From positions 62,001 through 126,000 of the forward strand of contig CAJAFV010000071.1 of the NCBI GenBank assembly GCA_903939115.1: DNA of 64,000 bases. Direction: 5' to 3'. This document shows, piece after piece, positions 8,163-17,415 of the stretch. Within the stretch, counting starts at the first letter, position 1. Every line of letters begins with the position of its first letter. Origin of the DNA: an uncultured Geobacteraceae bacterium (lineage in GTDB: Bacteria > Desulfobacterota > Desulfuromonadia > Geobacterales > Pseudopelobacteraceae). The translations under genes were made by a program, and so were the position numbers. Below the pieces are notes generated by a model that saw only the letters and a list, made by a program, of their open reading frames with translations, had not been told where the DNA came from and did no database searches.

Positions 8163-9193
8163 AAGTCTCAATGCCCGGCGGCAGGGCACATGGCTGGGGG
8201 ATTGCCGGCGAGTACCTGACCAGAGAGATTGCCAAACTTCCTCACTTGGAAGGAGTCACCCTCCACTGCATAAGCGGCCACGATTTCCGGCCGATGAATC
8301 CGGCCGAATGGAATCGGATCAACATCGGCTATTGTTTTTTCGAGAACGATATAGAGGCCCTGCGCCACACCCGCCGTGCAGCAAAAATGTGGGATTTCAT
8401 CGTAGCCGGTTCATCCTGGTGCGAGTATCAATTGCGCATCGGTGGCGTTCGCAGCACCTCAACCATCCTTCAGGGCATCGACCCAGCCAACTTCTTTCCC
8501 GTACCATCCCGCCAGGATGATGGGCGTTTTATCGTTTTTTCGGGCGGCAAGTTTGAATACCGCAAAGGGCAGGATCAGGTCGTTGCCGCCATGTGTGTCT
8601 TCATGCAGCGCCATCAGGATGCCTATCTGGCCTGTTCCTGGGTCAACCAGTGGCCCTTCTCACTTGCAACGATGTCTCACTCTCCCCTTATTAAGTTCCA
8701 CCCTTCTGACGAAGATTGTATGTCCATACTGCAACGCACGCTCCATGAAAACGGTATCCCGCCAGAGCGGGTCTATCTTTCTCCGCTGGTTGACAACTCC
8801 CTGATCAGGCAGATTTACCAGCAGACCGATATCGGCATATTCCCCAACCGCTGCGAAGGTGGCAACAACATGGTCATGTGCGAGTACATGGCCTGCGGTC
8901 GTACCGTGATTGCCAGCGATGCCACAGGACATGCGGATGTGATTTCCGCGCAGAATGCATTCCCCCTGACAAAATATTCACCCGTTCTGATCAAGGATGC
9001 GGCAGGCGAGCCTTCTGCCATCTGGCATGAAGCTTCAGTGGAGGAGATCCTTGAACAGTTGGAGTTTGCCTACAAAAATCGGACGATCTGTTCCCAAAAA
9101 GGGCAGGTTGCCGCAACTGACATGAAACAGCTGGCCTGGGACAGGGCTGCCAGGGAATTCCATGCGATCGGGACAAGGATTGCTGCTCTGTAG
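8159..9193 (+). CDS. Glycosyltransferase, GT4 (GT-B) family
   Basis: A 344-residue retaining-type glycosyltransferase of the GT-B fold. The start of the C-terminal nucleotide-binding half reads FSGGKFEYRKGQD (about residues 122-134). Near residue 222 the sequence GIFPNRCEGGNNMVMCEYMA carries the Glu-rich donor-binding motif of GT4 enzymes. The donor sugar and acceptor cannot be predicted. There is no membrane segment, so it should work in the cytoplasm. It is coupled to the preceding TPR gene by an ATGA overlap and is the first glycosyltransferase of the island. Confidence 0.8.
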   Translation: MKVSMPGGRAHGWGIAGEYLTREIAKLPHLEGVTLHCISGHDFRPMNPAEWNRINIGYCFFENDIEALRHTRRAAKMWDFIVAGSSWCEYQLRIGGVRSTSTILQGIDPANFFPVPSRQDDGRFIVFSGGKFEYRKGQDQVVAAMCVFMQRHQDAYLACSWVNQWPFSLATMSHSPLIKFHPSDEDCMSILQRTLHENGIPPERVYLSPLVDNSLIRQIYQQTDIGIFPNRCEGGNNMVMCEYMACGRTVIASDATGHADVISAQNAFPLTKYSPVLIKDAAGEPSAIWHEASVEEILEQLEFAYKNRTICSQKGQVAATDMKQLAWDRAAREFHAIGTRIAAL

Positions 9194-9235
9194 AGTCTGT
9201 CCCGTCAAACCGTTTTTAAATTACCAACGCTGATT

Positions 9236-9949
9236 TTGCTTACAGGTCAAAGCCCGGAATCAGTGCTGTATGGAGAAACGATTATTACGTATCCTATAAG
9301 CAGACATTGCCGGATGTGTGACACGCCTGCCTTTATGATTTTTGAAGATAGTCGCCCTTTTTACCTCTGCAAGAATTGCGGCTTGATTTTTACAGATTGC
9401 TATTTGACTCTTGAAGAAATCAAACACCACTATCAGAGCCAACATACAAATAGTTTCGATTGGAACGAAAAGGCAAAAGAATTGCTCGAAGTGGTAAGCT
9501 TTGCGGTGACACCCCGAAAGATATTTGATTTCGGCTCAGGAGCGGGATTCTTGGCTGATGCGTTCAGATCAATGGGGCTTGAAGTTGACAACTATGAACC
9601 CATGTTACACGGTGTTTTTAGAACCGGAATCTATAACAATAGCTATGATCTGGTAATACTTAACGAAGTCATAGAGCATGCTGAAGATGTCAAAAAAATG
9701 TTTGACAACGTATACTCACTTACCAGGCGAGGGGGCATCATTCTTATCAGTACGTTGATGACTGATAAACTTATAAATGAATCAGACAGGTTCCAGGAGC
9801 ATTTCAAAAATTGGTGGTACAAGGACGACCCAACCCACATCTCGTTTTTTTGCCAATTGACGTTTGAGTATCTCTGTGAAATGAAAAACAGTTATTCACT
9901 GCAGATGCTCGCTGCAGGGCCAAACGGAATTATTTTGCAAAGATGGTAA
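9236..9949 (+). CDS. SAM-dependent methyltransferase with N-terminal zinc ribbon
   Basis: A 237-residue protein. C25-x2-C28 and C45-x2-C48 form a likely zinc-binding ribbon, as in sugar C-methyltransferases of the Methyltransf_13 type. The class I SAM fold follows: motif I FDFGSGAGFLADAF at about residues 98-111, and LVILNEVIEHAED as motif IV. The C-terminal half found in the NDP-hexose C-methyltransferases is missing, so this is not a full-length member of that family. The start is unsure: the TTG at 9236 gives the longest form, and a GTG at 9263 also leaves the zinc ribbon intact. Neither has a good ribosome-binding site. Methyl acceptor unknown, presumably a sugar. Confidence 0.7.
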   Translation: MLTGQSPESVLYGETIITYPISRHCRMCDTPAFMIFEDSRPFYLCKNCGLIFTDCYLTLEEIKHHYQSQHTNSFDWNEKAKELLEVVSFAVTPRKIFDFGSGAGFLADAFRSMGLEVDNYEPMLHGVFRTGIYNNSYDLVILNEVIEHAEDVKKMFDNVYSLTRRGGIILISTLMTDKLINESDRFQEHFKNWWYKDDPTHISFFCQLTFEYLCEMKNSYSLQMLAAGPNGIILQRW

Positions 9950-10029
9950 CAGCTGCATTGGAATGAGTCTGTCTTAAAAGCCTGGGCGCCCGGCCAGATT
10001 CAGGAATATCACACAGGAGACAGTTTTTT

Positions 10030-10653
10030 ATGGAGCTAAAATTTAACCAGCTTGCACGCCTCGTTTCCTTTATCAATAAAATTGAGGGTGAAACCTATCC
10101 TGAAACCCCATCTTTCATCCATTCTGAAATTACCGGCAAAGTTTTGGATATCCTTTTACCTCAGTATCACGTCAATCAAAACGCCCGGATTCTGGATGTT
10201 GGCTGCGGCCAAGGGCCTGCCTTGGATATTTTTAGGGAGAAAGGGTATCTGTCTGCTGTCGGAATCACTCTGAACGAAGAGGACGTCCGTATATGCCGGG
10301 AAAATGGGCATAAAGTGCGCAAGATGGACCAATCTTTCCTCGAATTTCAGGACGGATCATTTGATTTTGTCTGGGCCAGGCATGTTATCGAACACAGCAT
10401 CTTTCCGTACTTTACATTGACTGAGTTTGCACGGGTGCTGGCACCGGGAGGAATGCTCTACCTAGAGGTGCCTGCTCCTGAGACATCCTGTCATCATGAA
10501 ACAAACCCGAACCATTACAGCGTCCTTGGTCGGGGCGCCTGGACCTCTCTCCTTGGCCGTTGCGGATTCGTTGTTCGCGATGAGGCCACCTTTGCCTTTA
10601 CCACCGGCATGGGGCCGGATGAGTACTGGGGTTTTATCTGCTCTAAGCCGTGA
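10030..10653 (+). CDS. Class I SAM-dependent methyltransferase
   Basis: A 207-residue protein with motif I ILDVGCGQGPALDIF (about residues 56-70) and the downstream FVWARHVIEHS block (about 117-127), typical of the Methyltransf_11/23 group. CAGGAG lies 10 bases before the ATG. No targeting signal. It precedes a B12-type radical-SAM gene by 41 bases on the same strand. Substrate cannot be read from the sequence; by context a small-molecule sugar or glycan methylation is likely. Confidence 0.75.
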   Translation: MELKFNQLARLVSFINKIEGETYPETPSFIHSEITGKVLDILLPQYHVNQNARILDVGCGQGPALDIFREKGYLSAVGITLNEEDVRICRENGHKVRKMDQSFLEFQDGSFDFVWARHVIEHSIFPYFTLTEFARVLAPGGMLYLEVPAPETSCHHETNPNHYSVLGRGAWTSLLGRCGFVVRDEATFAFTTGMGPDEYWGFICSKP

Positions 10654-10694
10654 GACACCGCTATTTCTAATGTAGGACAGCCAAAAGAGGCGTC

Positions 10695-11852
10695 ATGATA
10701 ACATTTGTCAATCCACGAAGTCCTTTTCTCGAAGACGAGGGTGTAATGCCGCCACTGGGGATTATGTACCTCGTCAGTACTCTCAAATCCAAAGGCATTG
10801 ATGCCAGAATTGTTGACATGGGCTTGGGAGACGAGGTGCCTGATGGCGATATATTCATTACGGGTACTACTCCGCAAGCAGCCGAAATTATTAAGCTGAG
10901 ACGTGATGCTTATACCGTTGTCGGGGGGCCTCACGCATCAATTGACCCTAATGGACTGGCCAACGATTTCAGTCTGGTTGTGACTGGTGAGGCAGAAGAG
11001 ATTATTGAGGAAATTGTAAAAACGCGTCCTACTGGAATTATTCATGCAAAACGGGTGCGGAATCTTGATTCACTACCTTTTCCGGATCGCAGCATTGCTG
11101 ATCGCTATCATTATGAGATCGGTGGTAAACATGCGACTACCATGATCAGCTCCCGAGGTTGTAACGGCAAGTGTTCATTCTGCTGCAAGGCCGTTATGGA
11201 TAAAGGCATCTTTCTGCGCTCGGCAGAGAACGTGCTGGCCGAGGTCCGCGAAGTCAAGTCACTTGGTTATGAAGCGGCCATGTTCTATGACGATACTATT
11301 GCGATCAACCGAAAACGTATTGAGGCGATTTGCACGGGACTTGAGAAGATGGATTTTATTTTTCGCTGTTTTGTCAGGGCAGATCAGGCTGATGAAGAGC
11401 TATTTGCCCGCATGGCCCAGGCAGGCTGTTACGAGGTGCTTATCGGGGTAGAAAGCGGCAGTCAGCATCTTCTTAATACAATCAACAAGCAGGAAACAGT
11501 CGAACAGCTTAAAAATGCAATTATGTGGGCCAAGAAAAGCGGCATCAGGGTTAAGGCACTTATGATGGTTGGGTTGCCGGGCGAATCCTGGGAAACAATT
11601 GAACTCTCTCGCCAATTCCTGCTTGAAACCGAACCGGACACTCTGGATGTAACTATTTTGACCGTATATAAAGGAACTGACATATATAAAAACCCCGGCA
11701 ATTACGAAATCAGTTTTCGGGAAGCAAGTTGGTACAAGGGACGCTCCAACGAGTATCTCAGCACCGTATCCACACCCTTAATGTCAGAGGGTGACATTGT
11801 TAAAGCAAGGGAGCTCTTGTGGAATACGTTCCAAGGCTTGCAGCGCAAATGA
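10695..11852 (+). CDS. B12-binding-type radical SAM protein
   Basis: A 385-residue protein. The N-terminal part (about residues 1-125) is a compact Rossmann-like cobalamin-binding-type domain ending VVGGPHASID and VVTGEAEEII, the usual boundary of this family. The radical-SAM [4Fe-4S] site is C156-x3-C160-x2-C163. GVESGSQHLLNTINK and MMVGLPGESWE are typical core strands of the B12-radical-SAM family. The DxHxxG cobalamin motif is not seen. Family members methylate unactivated carbons or phosphorus or rearrange carbon skeletons; the substrate here is unknown. The gene sits between a methyltransferase and a double glycosyltransferase. Confidence 0.8.
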   Translation: MITFVNPRSPFLEDEGVMPPLGIMYLVSTLKSKGIDARIVDMGLGDEVPDGDIFITGTTPQAAEIIKLRRDAYTVVGGPHASIDPNGLANDFSLVVTGEAEEIIEEIVKTRPTGIIHAKRVRNLDSLPFPDRSIADRYHYEIGGKHATTMISSRGCNGKCSFCCKAVMDKGIFLRSAENVLAEVREVKSLGYEAAMFYDDTIAINRKRIEAICTGLEKMDFIFRCFVRADQADEELFARMAQAGCYEVLIGVESGSQHLLNTINKQETVEQLKNAIMWAKKSGIRVKALMMVGLPGESWETIELSRQFLLETEPDTLDVTILTVYKGTDIYKNPGNYEISFREASWYKGRSNEYLSTVSTPLMSEGDIVKARELLWNTFQGLQRK

Positions 11853-11903
11853 TTTCTAAAACAGACTGAGCCCGTACTAATAAAATATGGCGGAGTACAT
11901 TTT

Positions 11904-13865
11904 ATGAATAAAGCAGTACCTCATGTCTGGCTGTCTTATGTTTCCTACCCTGTGACCACTGCTGCTTACCTTGAACGCGCACTTCGAAAAATCTGCCGGG
12001 TAACAACCATCGGCCCAAAACTTCCAGAGGAACTAATCGACAGATGGGATCTGCACAATCTGAACCAACCGGTACGTCCTCATGACATAGATACTCCAAT
12101 GTCCTATGACCTGGGAGAGATCCTGGCACAGTTGAGCCCTTCAGCTCACCCTGATATCTACCTGTGGGTTGAATCTGTGGGTGGTCATCAGCCTTGGAAT
12201 TTGGAAGCGCTTGAGTGTCCCAAAGTCGGTTATTTGATTGATACGCATTTAAGCCTCGACTATCACCGTGAACTGGCCAAAAAGTTCGACTTTGTTTTTC
12301 TTGTTCATGGCCAGTTTGTTAATGAGATCAGAAAAGTAAATCCAAAGACCTATTGGTTACCAGTTGCCTGTGACCCTGAAATCCATTCAGCAGATGGTAC
12401 TGAAAAGTGTTTTGACATCGGATTTGTAGGTAGCATACAGCCAGGCACAAGGCGTCAGCAGCTTCTTAACTGTTTGGCCTCAGAGTTTCAGATTCATTAT
12501 GAACGCTGCTTCTGGAACGATATGGCCCGGGTTTTCTCCCAATCTAACGTTGTTTTCAATGAATGCGTTAAAGATGATCTCAATATGAGAGTATTTGAGG
12601 TCATGTCGACCGGTTCAATGCTGTTGACCGATATGGCTAGAGACAGCGGGCAAAAGGAACTCTTCAGGGACGGCGAGGATTATGCTGTCTATCGTGATAG
12701 CAATATTTGTGATGTTGCCCGCTTCTACCTTGATAATGGTGAACTTCGTGAACAGATTGCTGCCCGTGGTCGGCGTCTGGTTCATAATGCCCACACCTAT
12801 GACCACCGCATTGCCGATATGATGGCGGTCGTCTCCGGGGGAAAGCCAAACACGTTCTCTGCAGAAGAGCTGCGGAAAAGATCACTGGCAGGGGTGGCTT
12901 CCATAGATAAAAATATTCATGCTATGGCCTGTATCAGCAGCGCCCGGCGGAGTTTTGTTATCCCGGTGCTGGATATGTCCCCCGCCAGCGAATACAACAT
13001 ACTTACCCTGCTTAACGATCTGGAAGATATTGAAGGCGAAGTGATCGTGATTTTTAACGGGCAGGAGGTCTCTGAACATCTGAAAGACCATCCCCGCATC
13101 ACCCGCTTCGCCATCATGAAGCACAATATCGGGGTTGCCCGTGCCTGGAATCTGGGGTTGGAAATTGCCGTAACCCCGACGGTATTTATCCTGAATGCAG
13201 ACCTTCATGTTGAACGGGAGGCCATAGATGCCATTGAAGAGGCGCTGAATACCCTGCCAGACGCCGCCTGTGTTGGGCCTCAGGGCTGTTTCAGCGAATA
13301 TTCGCTGATCAAGGACTATGTCTACTTCGATAAAGGAACATTCAACCGACCGTTAGTTGTTGACGCCGTATCCGGTTTCTTCTTTGCCATCAAGATCGAA
13401 CATTTCAACAGCAAAATAATCCGCTTTGAAAATGCGTTCACACCCTGCTATTTTGAAGAGCTTGACATCGGGCTTCAGATCAAACAGGCTGGGTTGAAAA
13501 ATTATATCGTCCCGGTAACCGGATATGATCATCATTGGAGCGGAACAATCAGGGCATTACGAGAGATTGAGTTTTACGAAAAGTCGGAAACGGCCGGAGA
13601 AGTTCTTCTCAGAAACCGTCGGCTGTTCCTGAACAAATGGCATGCCATCGCCGGACGCTGCAGTGGCAAAAAACTTCTTGAAAGTGGATTTATGGACTAC
13701 ATTGCTGATCAGGCTGAACTGCTGATTGGTGAAGGGCGGTACAGTGATGCCGAAATATTGATCTCCGATGCAACCGCCCGAGCTCCTGAAAGTGATAGAA
13801 CCTCAGCAATAAGACGCTTCTGCATAATAATTGCTGGAAAGACAGAACAGAGTAAAACGGCATAA
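11904..13865 (+). CDS. Bifunctional glycosyltransferase: CgeB-like GT-B plus GT2
   Basis: A 653-residue fusion. Residues about 80-320 resemble the CgeB/Glyco_trans_1_2 GT-B group (FDIGFVGSIQPGTRRQQLL, then NMRVFEVMSTGSMLLTD). From about residue 345 a GT2 (GT-A) domain begins, SFVIPVLDM, with FILNADLHV near residue 430 at the place of the metal-binding DxD-like motif and FEELDIGLQIKQAG near 520 as the acceptor-side motif. The last 80 residues are helical. Two different glycosyltransferase folds in one chain suggest consecutive transfers building a disaccharide unit. No membrane segments. The 51-base gap before the gene has no obvious promoter. Donor sugars unknown. Confidence 0.78.
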   Translation: MNKAVPHVWLSYVSYPVTTAAYLERALRKICRVTTIGPKLPEELIDRWDLHNLNQPVRPHDIDTPMSYDLGEILAQLSPSAHPDIYLWVESVGGHQPWNLEALECPKVGYLIDTHLSLDYHRELAKKFDFVFLVHGQFVNEIRKVNPKTYWLPVACDPEIHSADGTEKCFDIGFVGSIQPGTRRQQLLNCLASEFQIHYERCFWNDMARVFSQSNVVFNECVKDDLNMRVFEVMSTGSMLLTDMARDSGQKELFRDGEDYAVYRDSNICDVARFYLDNGELREQIAARGRRLVHNAHTYDHRIADMMAVVSGGKPNTFSAEELRKRSLAGVASIDKNIHAMACISSARRSFVIPVLDMSPASEYNILTLLNDLEDIEGEVIVIFNGQEVSEHLKDHPRITRFAIMKHNIGVARAWNLGLEIAVTPTVFILNADLHVEREAIDAIEEALNTLPDAACVGPQGCFSEYSLIKDYVYFDKGTFNRPLVVDAVSGFFFAIKIEHFNSKIIRFENAFTPCYFEELDIGLQIKQAGLKNYIVPVTGYDHHWSGTIRALREIEFYEKSETAGEVLLRNRRLFLNKWHAIAGRCSGKKLLESGFMDYIADQAELLIGEGRYSDAEILISDATARAPESDRTSAIRRFCIIIAGKTEQSKTA

Positions 13866-13880
13866 TCAAGGAGCCTGATT

Positions 13881-15005
13881 GTGATTCATTATATGCTTTC
13901 CAAGCTGAAATCCCAGGCCGAGCATGCATCAGCTCTCCAAAGCGGTGGTGATTTCACTGCGGCACTGGCCAATTACGAGCTTGTCTTTGAAGCTCTCCGC
14001 TATTATGACGGACTTGGATACAATCGGGAAACGGATGAAATCAGGAAACTATGCATCGAGGCACAGCCGACTCCGGTTCAGACCCTCTACTGCCATTCCT
14101 TGGTGCTCTTCCACCAACGCTCCCTCCAGAGCGCGCTGGATGCAGCTGAAGCAGCACTGCTGGTGGCTCCGCAAACCGCACTGATTCATCTTCTGCTGGC
14201 GCGCATTCATGCCTCTATCGGCAATTTTCCCGCCGCATACGCCTCCTGTCAGGCTGGAGAAGACATTTCAGGGACGGCAGGCGATACCCGTTTTATGATC
14301 AATGCTATGCAGGCCCTGCCGGGTGATGATTATTATGACTGGCTGCACTATTTCCACGAGACGCTCAAGCCGGCTGTCTACGTGGAAATCGGCCTGGGGC
14401 ATGGCCGTTCGCTGGCACTGGCCGGCAAAGGTGCCCGGGCGATCGGTATCGACCCCTACCAGGGATTCTGGGAAAACCTCAATTACGTCTCGCCAGACAT
14501 CCCGGCTACGCTCTTTCCGCTTGCCAGCGACGACTTCTTCAAGCAGCATGACCTGCGCCAGGAAATCGGTAAAAGTACCTTTGATCTGGCTTTTATTGAT
14601 GGTCTGCACCTTTTTGAGCAGGTCTTGAAAGACTTTATCAACCTGGAACGGTACGCCAGGAAGGATTCAGTTATACTGATTCATGACTGCCTGCCTGTTG
14701 AGGCGATCGTCGCGGAACGAGAGCGTTGCACCGGTTTCTGGACAGGTGATGTATGGCGAATCATTCCTTGCCTAAAGACATTCAGGCCGGATCTCAGGAT
14801 TATGACCATACCGACCTATCCTTCCGGACTTGGCGTCGTTACCAATCTGGATCCTCTATCCACCGGGCTTTCTGATAACTATGATGAAATTCTGGCCTAT
14901 TATCTGAAACTAAAGTGCCCGGGGACATTTGACCAGCGACGTGTAGTGTGCAGTGTAGGGTTAGCTGACAAAGATTACATTAAAGAACAATTCTGCAATA
15001 AATAA
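13881..15005 (+). CDS. TPR-containing SAM methyltransferase (Methyltransf_24 type)
   Basis: A 374-residue protein. Residues 1-120 are helical and TPR-like (ANYELVFEALRYYDG, ALDAAEAALLVAPQTA). The methyltransferase domain follows with motif I YVEIGLGHGRSLALAG at about residues 164-179, GARAIGIDPYQGF as motif II and FDLAFIDGLHLFEQVL as motif IV. Such domains occur in glycan O-methyltransferases. I use the GTG start at 13881, with AAGGAG seven bases upstream; the first ATG, four codons later, is less well placed. It follows the glycosyltransferase gene by 15 bases and is probably in the same operon. Confidence 0.75.
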   Translation: MIHYMLSKLKSQAEHASALQSGGDFTAALANYELVFEALRYYDGLGYNRETDEIRKLCIEAQPTPVQTLYCHSLVLFHQRSLQSALDAAEAALLVAPQTALIHLLLARIHASIGNFPAAYASCQAGEDISGTAGDTRFMINAMQALPGDDYYDWLHYFHETLKPAVYVEIGLGHGRSLALAGKGARAIGIDPYQGFWENLNYVSPDIPATLFPLASDDFFKQHDLRQEIGKSTFDLAFIDGLHLFEQVLKDFINLERYARKDSVILIHDCLPVEAIVAERERCTGFWTGDVWRIIPCLKTFRPDLRIMTIPTYPSGLGVVTNLDPLSTGLSDNYDEILAYYLKLKCPGTFDQRRVVCSVGLADKDYIKEQFCNK

Positions 15006-15060
15006 GGCGTATGTCGACAAGCCGAAATTTTTACGTCGATAGTCCGCTGGAGGTGAAACA

Positions 15061-15927
15061 ATGCCGACCGTTGGTGTCTCAGGGAGAATAATAAAAAATA
15101 TCTGCAGTTTGTCAGCTAAGGAGATAGAATCTATTACATTGTTCGAACCGAATCCGGAAGAACGTATAATGTTGGATCGTTTGAGCGGTATTGAAGGACT
15201 TTTGCTTGAAAAAGAGGCCTTGGCTCTCTTCAGAATCTGTAAGCAACTCCCCGATAAAGCTAAGATACTGGAGATTGGATCCTATCAGGGAGGATCCACT
15301 CTGGCAATAGGGCATGCGATTGCGGGTACCGAAATTGAACTGTTTTGCCTGGACCCGTGGTCAAATTATTTGGATCAAGGCGATTTTGCCGACTTCGAAC
15401 TCTCAAAAATTTCAGATGATTTTAGAATTTTAAACAATTTCATAAAAAACACCGCTTTTATTGGTGACAACCTTCGGATGCTCAGAGGCAAAACTAACGC
15501 CTTTGCTGGATTACTGGAGGGAAAGGGTTTTGACTTTATATTCATTGATGGCGCCCATGATTATGATTCGGTGCGTTACGATATCAAGGTGGCTTTTTCC
15601 GCTCTAAAGCCGGGCGGATTTGTCTGCGGACACGACTATCACAGTGATGGGCATGGCGTCAGGCGTGCAGTGGATGAGTTGATTGCCGGTGCACCGTCGA
15701 TATATAAAGTTGGTAAATTTGATGAGATACACATCTGGTTTGGCATTATTCCGGAGCCACGTTACGAATATATCATGGCGGGTATAACTGACTTGATGAA
15801 CGCGGGTATTCTCACGGAAGCTCTGGAAAAAGCGTATGCTGCATATGCCGAGTTTAGGAAGTCAGAAATATTGAATTACATATCAGCAATTAAATCGGTG
15901 ATTAATCGGAAGTCGATGTGCACCTAA
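15061..15927 (+). CDS. Class I SAM-dependent methyltransferase (Methyltransf_24 type)
   Basis: A 288-residue protein. Motif I is ILEIGSYQGGSTLAIG (about residues 76-91), with ELFCLDPWSNY as motif II and DFIFIDGAHDYDSVRYD near residue 160 as the catalytic block; GGFVCGHDYHSDGHG follows. This set is characteristic of Methyltransf_24/CmcI-like O-methyltransferases often found in sugar-methylation loci. GGAGGTG lies just before the ATG, giving a strong start. It forms a neighbour pair with the TPR-methyltransferase upstream, though the two are not close copies. Substrate unknown. Confidence 0.77.
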   Translation: MPTVGVSGRIIKNICSLSAKEIESITLFEPNPEERIMLDRLSGIEGLLLEKEALALFRICKQLPDKAKILEIGSYQGGSTLAIGHAIAGTEIELFCLDPWSNYLDQGDFADFELSKISDDFRILNNFIKNTAFIGDNLRMLRGKTNAFAGLLEGKGFDFIFIDGAHDYDSVRYDIKVAFSALKPGGFVCGHDYHSDGHGVRRAVDELIAGAPSIYKVGKFDEIHIWFGIIPEPRYEYIMAGITDLMNAGILTEALEKAYAAYAEFRKSEILNYISAIKSVINRKSMCT

Positions 15928-15969
15928 GCTAACTCAATAGTATTAGCGGTTCATGGAGTAGAGGAGCAC

Positions 15970-17331
15970 GTGCCAAACATAGAAAGAATTACACACTACA
16001 TTCACAACTTTCTTTACACAGTTTCCCGGCCACGAATAGCTGCAGCACTGCTGTCTTCGATCGATACAGAAAAACTAACAAATTCAGCCGCAGGCACCAA
16101 GCTTATGACTCTTGGTGCACTGTTTACTTCGGGAAAGCTTGATGAGTGTATTCAGTTGGCGGATCAGCTGGATTTCAATGATATTGCGCCTGAAGAACGA
16201 CCATTGCTTGCGCTCATCATATTCAATAAGTTCTATGAGCATGGTCTGCTTAATCAGCAAACCAGCAACAGTATGAAGCACCTTCTGGTAGCTATCTGCC
16301 CCGATGAACTACAGGCACATACACAAGGAAATGATCTTCCCCCCCAGAGTTCCCTGATCAAGCTGGACTATGCGCACTCGATCAGTTCTGCCGTAAATGG
16401 TGCGTTTTTTGTTGGTGAATTCGTTTTGGGGCCGGGTACAAGGAAATCAGAAGTTGGGTATCGTATCCAAAAGGCCCTTTCCTCTCATGGATGGAACGTG
16501 CCACTTTTCCCCATAGAAGGGGTCAGAAGCTATTCATCTGCCACTCCGTCTGATTTTGCCATGATTGACGCCTTTGCATTCCATCAAAAGCCACTTGACG
16601 ACATCATCGATATCCTTTCGAGTTTGAGACGTTATTTCCGAAAAATAATTATCGTAGATTTTGACGTGTGGGCCGGAAAATTCAACGACATGTTGCGATC
16701 CATTTCTTATCATATAGACTATATTTGGGGTTTTACGGCTGATTGGTGCTTGGCAAATGAACCTGACTTTAGGAATCGTTGCGTACGGTTTCCCTATTTT
16801 GGGGGTTTCGATCAACTGGATAACATAATCGAGGCGCCTCTTGACTGGAATACATGTACGTTCAATTTTACCGGTTCTGTGCTAAGTTACAACCTTAACA
16901 GAATCCACTGGTTACTCGAATTTATTCACCACAGACTACCGATAGAAATAAACATATCTAACCCTGAGATTGACGATGGCCTTGATCCACTTCAATCTCA
17001 ACACCTGTATGCGCAAAAACTGGCATTTACACATGCGGCCATCAATCTTACAACTCGGAAGGATAGTTCACGCCCAGCTACCGGCAGGTCTTTCGAGGTA
17101 GTCAGTTTGAACAGACTGCTTGTTCAGGAACGTTGCCCCGTTTTTCATTATTATTTTTTAAAAGGGGAGCATTTTTTCGAATTTTCCGACATCGAGGAGC
17201 TTTGTACAATTTTCGATTTTCTCAAATCGCATCCGAAAACGGCGCAGACGATATGTTCTCTGGGACATCAATTCTATAAAGAGAGATATTCCTGTAAAAA
17301 ACTGGTTGAGCATATTCAAACATTTTTATGA
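15970..17331 (+). CDS. Putative CgeB-like glycosyltransferase
   Basis: A 453-residue protein starting at a GTG (GAGGAG upstream). The first 130 residues are helical with no recognised domain. The rest reads as a GT-B glycosyltransferase of the CgeB/Glyco_trans_1_2 group: a Rossmann-like half with FVGEFVLGPGTRKSEVGYRI near residue 145 and a C-terminal half with TGRSFEVVSLNRLLVQE near 375 and FFEFSDIEELCTIFDFLK near 400. That late pattern matches the donor-binding and terminal helices of the family. There is no membrane anchor. Similarity is weak by eye, so the glycosyltransferase call is moderate. A 70-base AT-rich gap follows. Confidence 0.55.
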   Translation: MPNIERITHYIHNFLYTVSRPRIAAALLSSIDTEKLTNSAAGTKLMTLGALFTSGKLDECIQLADQLDFNDIAPEERPLLALIIFNKFYEHGLLNQQTSNSMKHLLVAICPDELQAHTQGNDLPPQSSLIKLDYAHSISSAVNGAFFVGEFVLGPGTRKSEVGYRIQKALSSHGWNVPLFPIEGVRSYSSATPSDFAMIDAFAFHQKPLDDIIDILSSLRRYFRKIIIVDFDVWAGKFNDMLRSISYHIDYIWGFTADWCLANEPDFRNRCVRFPYFGGFDQLDNIIEAPLDWNTCTFNFTGSVLSYNLNRIHWLLEFIHHRLPIEINISNPEIDDGLDPLQSQHLYAQKLAFTHAAINLTTRKDSSRPATGRSFEVVSLNRLLVQERCPVFHYYFLKGEHFFEFSDIEELCTIFDFLKSHPKTAQTICSLGHQFYKERYSCKKLVEHIQTFL

Positions 17332-17415
17332 TAAATAAAATATTGAATAGTATGGTTGCTTAAATAATATCCGTTACGTGAATAGTTATCATATTTTACT
17401 TTGTACGGAGAAAAC